This document shows positions 60,186 to 64,000 of a stretch of 64,000 nucleotides of DNA, piece after piece; position 1 is the first letter of the stretch, and every line of letters begins with the position of its first letter. The DNA lies in assembly GCA_015183035.1 (NCBI GenBank), contig JACZZP010000001.1, positions 744,001 through 808,000 on the forward strand, read 5' to 3'. The notes under the pieces are model-generated. The model had not been told where the DNA came from, made no database searches, and worked only from the letters and a program-made list of their open reading frames with translations. A program made the translations under genes and the position numbers. This DNA is from Meloidogyne chitwoodi (lineage: Eukaryota > Nematoda > Chromadorea > Rhabditida > Meloidogynidae).

Positions 60186-61290
60186 TTTCTTCTAACACAA
60201 GCGCTGCGCTTGTATTTTTCAACCCCTTCGTAGGGTGCGCTTCTATTGGAGGGTGCGCTTCAAATAGAGGGTGCGCTTGTATTTTTCAACATGTCTAATT
60301 CAGTTTACCATTAATAATTAAAATAAATTTTTATCACAAACTTTAAGTATAATAAATAATTTATAGCTAAACTTAAATTTCTATTGAATTATCACTCTCA
60401 ATTCCATTTTCATTATCCTCATTAAGATCAATTTCAGCCAAAATTTCTGAAATTTCTTTATCCTCACGCGCTAAACGTAATAAATCACGACCACTAGGTA
60501 CCTGACCATTTGGCTTAAAACAATGGATTTCTTCATCTTCGGAACCATCACTTGCAATTCCAATACCACAAACTTTAAAACTTTTTATAACATTTTCTTT
60601 CGAAATTGCATCCCAAGCTTCAGCTATCCATCCAAGATAAACTTTAATTGGTGGTGGTCGTGGGTTTCCTCCACGAGTAAGTTCCTTCTCTCCATGCATA
60701 AACCAATCATCATACATTCTTTGAATGTGTTGCTTGAATGGACCATTGAGACAAACATCACCTGGCTAAAAAAATAATTTGTAAATAAGATGCATGAAAA
60801 ATCTTTAAAAAACCTGTAACCATTTGGTAGTTCCACCAGGAATAAGTGCGGTGTGAACATCCAATTGCTTAAGTTCCTTTTTTGTAGAATCAGAAAGATG
60901 GCAACGAAAACTATCCCAAATCAACAGACGTTTCGAGAACAATGATTGACCAAGAACTGCTCTCAAATATTCACTTGTCAATGAATCGTCCATCCAGCTT
61001 TTACCGCTAAACGATAAAATGAGTTTCCCCTATAAGTTGTAAAGATTTATGACTAATCTTGTGTTAAAAAACCTTAAATCTTTCGACAAGAGAAGGATCG
61101 GGTCGTTTACGAGGCAGGACTACGTAAGGAAGACATTTATATCCATCATTCCTCACAGTAAGCATTACCGTCACTCTAAGTTTTTCATATCCAAGATTCT
61201 TCACTCCTACTTCTGTCGAGGCCGAGATAACAAAGTCCAAGAAACAGAAAGGCAGGCGTACAAATGGAAACAAAATTGAAAGATAAAATC
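60183..61290 (-). mobile_element. pogo/Tigger-like DNA transposon, 5'-truncated
   Basis: The left boundary TACCGTATTTCTTCTAACAC followed by GCGCTT-rich units (GGGTGCGCTT repeated at about 60234, 60252 and 60270) looks like a pogo-type terminal end. The minus-strand transposase remnant fills the rest. No matching terminal repeat is found to the right, where sequence becomes AT-rich and then the Bel/Pao LTR begins at about 61442, so the transposon's own 5' end is lost. Confidence 0.65.
60373..61290 (-). pseudogene. DDE_1 (pogo-like) transposase, N-terminus missing
   Basis: Exons run from about 61290 to 61073, then 60814-61029 and 60373-60765, all in frame. The visible part of the DDE_1 domain is GVKNLGYEKLRVTVMLTVRN, LPYVVLPRKRP, then SLFSKRLLIWDSFRCHLSDS with the central Asp, ALIPGGTTKWLQPGDVCLN with the last Asp, and the C-terminal SKENVIKSFKVCGI, ending GIESDNSIEI. 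The N-terminal CENP-B/HTH region and the first catalytic Asp are absent, so this copy cannot be an active transposase. The two introns look normal and the frame is undamaged, so the truncation is probably recent or the remaining part is transcribed. Confidence 0.75.
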
Positions 61291-61441
61291 TAAGATAATT
61301 CATATTTTCACTTAATAATAATTTTAAGTCCAATGATTCACTTAATTCCTTTTTTTTCTTTTCTTACTTTCCTCTTATTTTAAGACTGTATTTTAAACTA
61401 AAAACAAGCTTTTATTTTTTCTTCTCAGATAAAAATCTAGC

Positions 61442-61687
61442 TGTGCCCTAACCTTCGTTCGCTATATTTTTCACTGGCCTATAAAACTATCTCTTGCTCT
61501 CCCCCGCTTGGCTTTTTCTTATTCATTCTTATAGCAAAATAAAAATAATTTTTGTTTTATATTATAAATTGTTAATTATTGGATAAAATTGAAATAAAAT
61601 AAATCTTAAATAAATAACTTTAAATATTTTCACAAAGGAAGTGAAAATAAGCATTTAACTTCTATAAAAAATTAAGAAGTTCAAACA
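61442..61687 (+). repeat. probable 5' LTR of the Bel/Pao element
   Basis: The candidate LTR starts TGTGCCCTAACC and ends TTCAAACA, directly before the primer-binding site. It contains CTATAAAACT (61480, TATA-like) and AATAAA signals. The 3' LTR lies outside the window, so both limits are inferred from the TG...CA rule. Confidence 0.5.
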
Positions 61688-61689
61688 AG

Positions 61690-61706
61690 TGGCGACCCAG
61701 ACTTGG
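61690..61706 (+). other. tRNA primer-binding site of the Bel/Pao element
   Basis: TGGCGACCCAGACTTGG sits two bases after the LTR end, the usual place, and starts with TGG, complementary to a tRNA CCA end. Confidence 0.6.
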
Positions 61707-61869
61707 AAGAAAATTTAACTACTTAATAATAAAGAGAAAATTCTCTACTTGTTGGCTTTCTTGAATCACAAATTTGGAATTTAAACTTGAAAAGTAAGTT
61801 TAAATCTTTAAAGAAAATAAAAATTAAGTAAAATTTATTAAAATTTAAAAATAATATATAATTGAAAAT

Positions 61870-64000
61870 ATGAGTCGTCCAATTAAATCGCTCACAAAAA
61901 GAGCGGCAGAAAGCGTTCAGGCGATAATAGACAAACCAGTTCCAAAAGAACCGGTAGAAGCAGCAAATAATTCAGAATATTTATTGGAAGTATGTGAAAT
62001 TCTTGATCAACTTAATAATGATATAGAAGAATTGACTGAAGGATATAATGATTTGAAAGAATCAAATAATAAATGGACATACTTAATTCAAAGATGTTCA
62101 CAAGCAGAAAGGCAAATAAATGAAACAGCATATGATGATGCTTCTAGCCTTTACAAGATAGATGAACGATTGAATAATGCCGGAATAAGGCTCAGAGAAT
62201 TAAAAGAATTGGAACGAAAATTAAAATCTGAAAAAAGAAAAGAAGAGAGAAAAGAAAGGAATTCCATGATGAATACAACCAGCGGCCAAAAGTCGTTTGG
62301 TTTTAGTTTTAAACCACCAAGGCAAGAAATTGGAAAATTTTCGGGAAGACAAATTGATTGGCCCGAATGGTGGCAAATATTTAATGCAACTGTCCACGAA
62401 ACTGATGGAAGTGATGAAATTAAACACGCCGTATTAAAACAGTGTGTAAGTGGAGAAGCTAAATTGCTCATAGAAGGATTAAAATTGAATGATTATGAAA
62501 TTGCCATAGATCTACTTAAACAGAAATATGGCAATGAAGAAGAATATACTAGAAATTTACACGCACAACTTGCAAATCTTGCTCCTTGTCAACATTTTCA
62601 AGATTGTCGGAAATTTTCAATTGAAGTAGAAAGACTGTGTCGTCTCTTAGAAAATAATGATCAAGATATTTCTGGTCAAGGCGTTTGGATGAGCTTAGAA
62701 AAGAAGCTTACTATTCCAATTCTTCGAGAAATACAAACGAAGAAAGCGCTGTCAAAAAGTATGAATATTTCTTGGGATACATCTACATTCCGAAAAGCCC
62801 TAAGGGAAGTTATTGAGAAAGAGGAAATGGTCCTCTCCATTCATGGCAAAAATCCCGAAAAAGGCACGGATGACAAATTTAAGACAAAAAACTTAAATAA
62901 ACCCATAAATAGAGGGAAAAATTTTAAAGAAAAAGAGATTACCAGTACCTTCGCAAATACTGAGGCAAAAAATAATAAAGATGAAAATAGAATTATCGCA
63001 AATAAATATGCGAAATCAAAAAACAAAACTGAAGGCGGGAGGAGGTCCCCTATATACCCATGTATATTTTGTGGAAAAAATGGACATTGGGGGGACGAAT
63101 GCCGAAAAACCAGTACAGCACAAGAGCGACGCCAAAAATTAATTGAACTAAAAAGATGCCTTTTTTGTATAAAGCCAGAGCACAATGGGTATTGCACTAG
63201 ACCTATTAAATGCTATCACTGTCAAGAAAGGCATAATACGGCTCTTTGTGAAAAAACTTACAAGGATGAAAGGCAAAATAATATAAAAATCGCAGGGAAT
63301 ATTTTACAAAATTCTGCTCTCGTACAAAAGCCGCGTCAAAAAAGGATTTTGCTTTGTCGCGAAGCAACAATATTTAATCCTGCCAGTCCAGATAAAAAGA
63401 CTACGGGAAAAGTATTTATAGATTGTGGATCTCAACGATCCTACATACGAAAAGGAATTGCTCAAAAACTAGGATTGTGTACCTCTCAAAAAGAGGTACA
63501 AAGAATACAACCATTCCCTGCAAATCGATCACCCGTGATTGAATTTCAGGCTGAAATATTTAAAATTGGAACTGAAAAATATAAAAAGGGACAATTGGTT
63601 GTTGAAGTTGGTCAATTAAACAATTTAAATAGTTTGATCACGCAAATGCCAGTAGTCTTGTCGCCTGAAGATGAAAATGAGGCAGATTTAAAAACTAATA
63701 AAATACCACATTCGGTAGTGGAACCTGACGTTTTGTTAGGTGTGGAATATTTTTTTGAATTAAATATAATAAGAAAAAAGAAGTTAAACTGCGGCCTTTG
63801 GCTAGCAGATAGCGCAATTGGCCCTGTTATAGGAGGAAAAGGAAATATTACCAATAGTAAAGCCTTTTCTTCTATTGATCGATCTAATGTTGTAATTACT
63901 GAAGAAGATAATTATGGAAATGAAACATTAGAAGATAAATTAGAAAAAATGTATTCTTTTGATGGCATCGGAATAGGAGATGCCAACGATAAAAAATTAG
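61870..64000 (+). CDS. Bel/Pao retrotransposon Gag-Pro polyprotein (runs off the right edge)
   Basis: A single uninterrupted frame of 710 codons starts at ATG 61870 and is still open at the end of the window. The N-terminal part is charged and helical; then GKFSGRQIDWPEWWQIFNAT marks the DUF1759-type Gag domain of Bel/Pao elements. About residues 398-440 contain cysteine/histidine knuckles (CIFCGKNGHWGDEC, CLFCIKPEHNGYC, CYHCQERHNTALC). The aspartic protease follows with VFIDCGSQRSYIRKGIAQKL (Asp about 518) and a later PDVLLGVEYF motif. Reverse transcriptase and integrase should lie outside. No stops or frameshifts were seen, so this copy may be recent and intact. Confidence 0.88.
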   Translation, partial: MSRPIKSLTKRAAESVQAIIDKPVPKEPVEAANNSEYLLEVCEILDQLNNDIEELTEGYNDLKESNNKWTYLIQRCSQAERQINETAYDDASSLYKIDERLNNAGIRLRELKELERKLKSEKRKEERKERNSMMNTTSGQKSFGFSFKPPRQEIGKFSGRQIDWPEWWQIFNATVHETDGSDEIKHAVLKQCVSGEAKLLIEGLKLNDYEIAIDLLKQKYGNEEEYTRNLHAQLANLAPCQHFQDCRKFSIEVERLCRLLENNDQDISGQGVWMSLEKKLTIPILREIQTKKALSKSMNISWDTSTFRKALREVIEKEEMVLSIHGKNPEKGTDDKFKTKNLNKPINRGKNFKEKEITSTFANTEAKNNKDENRIIANKYAKSKNKTEGGRRSPIYPCIFCGKNGHWGDECRKTSTAQERRQKLIELKRCLFCIKPEHNGYCTRPIKCYHCQERHNTALCEKTYKDERQNNIKIAGNILQNSALVQKPRQKRILLCREATIFNPASPDKKTTGKVFIDCGSQRSYIRKGIAQKLGLCTSQKEVQRIQPFPANRSPVIEFQAEIFKIGTEKYKKGQLVVEVGQLNNLNSLITQMPVVLSPEDENEADLKTNKIPHSVVEPDVLLGVEYFFELNIIRKKKLNCGLWLADSAIGPVIGGKGNITNSKAFSSIDRSNVVITEEDNYGNETLEDKLEKMYSFDGIGIGDANDKKL

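Noticed and set aside
62151..63197. Several minus-strand ORFs across the right end
   Set aside because: They lie opposite the uninterrupted Bel/Pao Gag-Pro frame, which has recognisable domains.

Overview
The window looks like nuclear DNA of a plant-parasitic nematode, most likely a root-knot nematode (Meloidogyne or a close relative; inferred). The evidence is the very AT-rich composition (many runs of A/T, with only exons and some transposons richer in G+C), many 40-60 nt GT-AG introns with TTTTAG/TTTCAG acceptors, nematode-type genes (an MSP-domain protein, a GLD-1/QKI-like STAR protein, a one-lipoyl-domain DLAT) and a local expansion of small F-box-like genes. Almost every real gene is split into short exons, so I rebuilt the models by hand from splice sites, phase continuity and protein family knowledge. 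Exon coordinates are predictions, but the conserved genes stay in frame across all their exons.

Layout. 1-4111 (-): 5' part of sec-23 (COPII coat), with a 2.5 kb intron that holds a complete small neuropeptide-like gene on the other strand (2317-2762). 4537-6623 (+): dlat-1 (pyruvate dehydrogenase E2), head-to-head with sec-23. 6922-16296: a cluster of F-box-like paralogues in all stages of life (intact, frameshifted, truncated, relic), two of them invaded by inverted-repeat transposons; in one the transposon appears to have become a spliceable intron. 16562-16826 (-): a 64-residue secreted cysteine-rich protein. 17911-18724 (-): a cytochrome b5-domain protein. 19239-20411: a hAT-type element inserted into an even smaller hAT-type MITE, both with perfect 8-bp target duplications. 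20662-21598: a near-perfect 0.94 kb palindrome. 21746-33171 (-): a 44-exon HECTD1/HECD-1 E3 ubiquitin ligase. 34208-36266 (+): an unrecognised coiled-coil/membrane protein. 39235-49146 (+): an NK-2 class homeobox gene with long introns, one of which carries a tRNA-Gly gene on the same strand and several MITEs. 50167-52826: gene-free AT-rich DNA. 52827-53633 (-) and 53869-55443 (+): a small STAR/KH RNA-binding protein and a ubiquitin-specific protease, head-to-head. 55444-58692: relics of the F-box family and a duplicated spacer. 58693-59571 (+): a double MSP-domain protein. 59881 to the end: transposon-rich, with a 77-bp tandem repeat, a 5'-truncated pogo/DDE_1 transposase and a Bel/Pao LTR retrotransposon running off the right edge.

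The housekeeping genes (secretion coat, mitochondrial E2, E3 ligase, deubiquitinase) are not functionally linked. The striking feature is the contrast between these conserved genes and the fast-turnover F-box/MITE neighbourhood between 6.9 and 21.6 kb. I found no CRISPR, operon-like or phage-like system.
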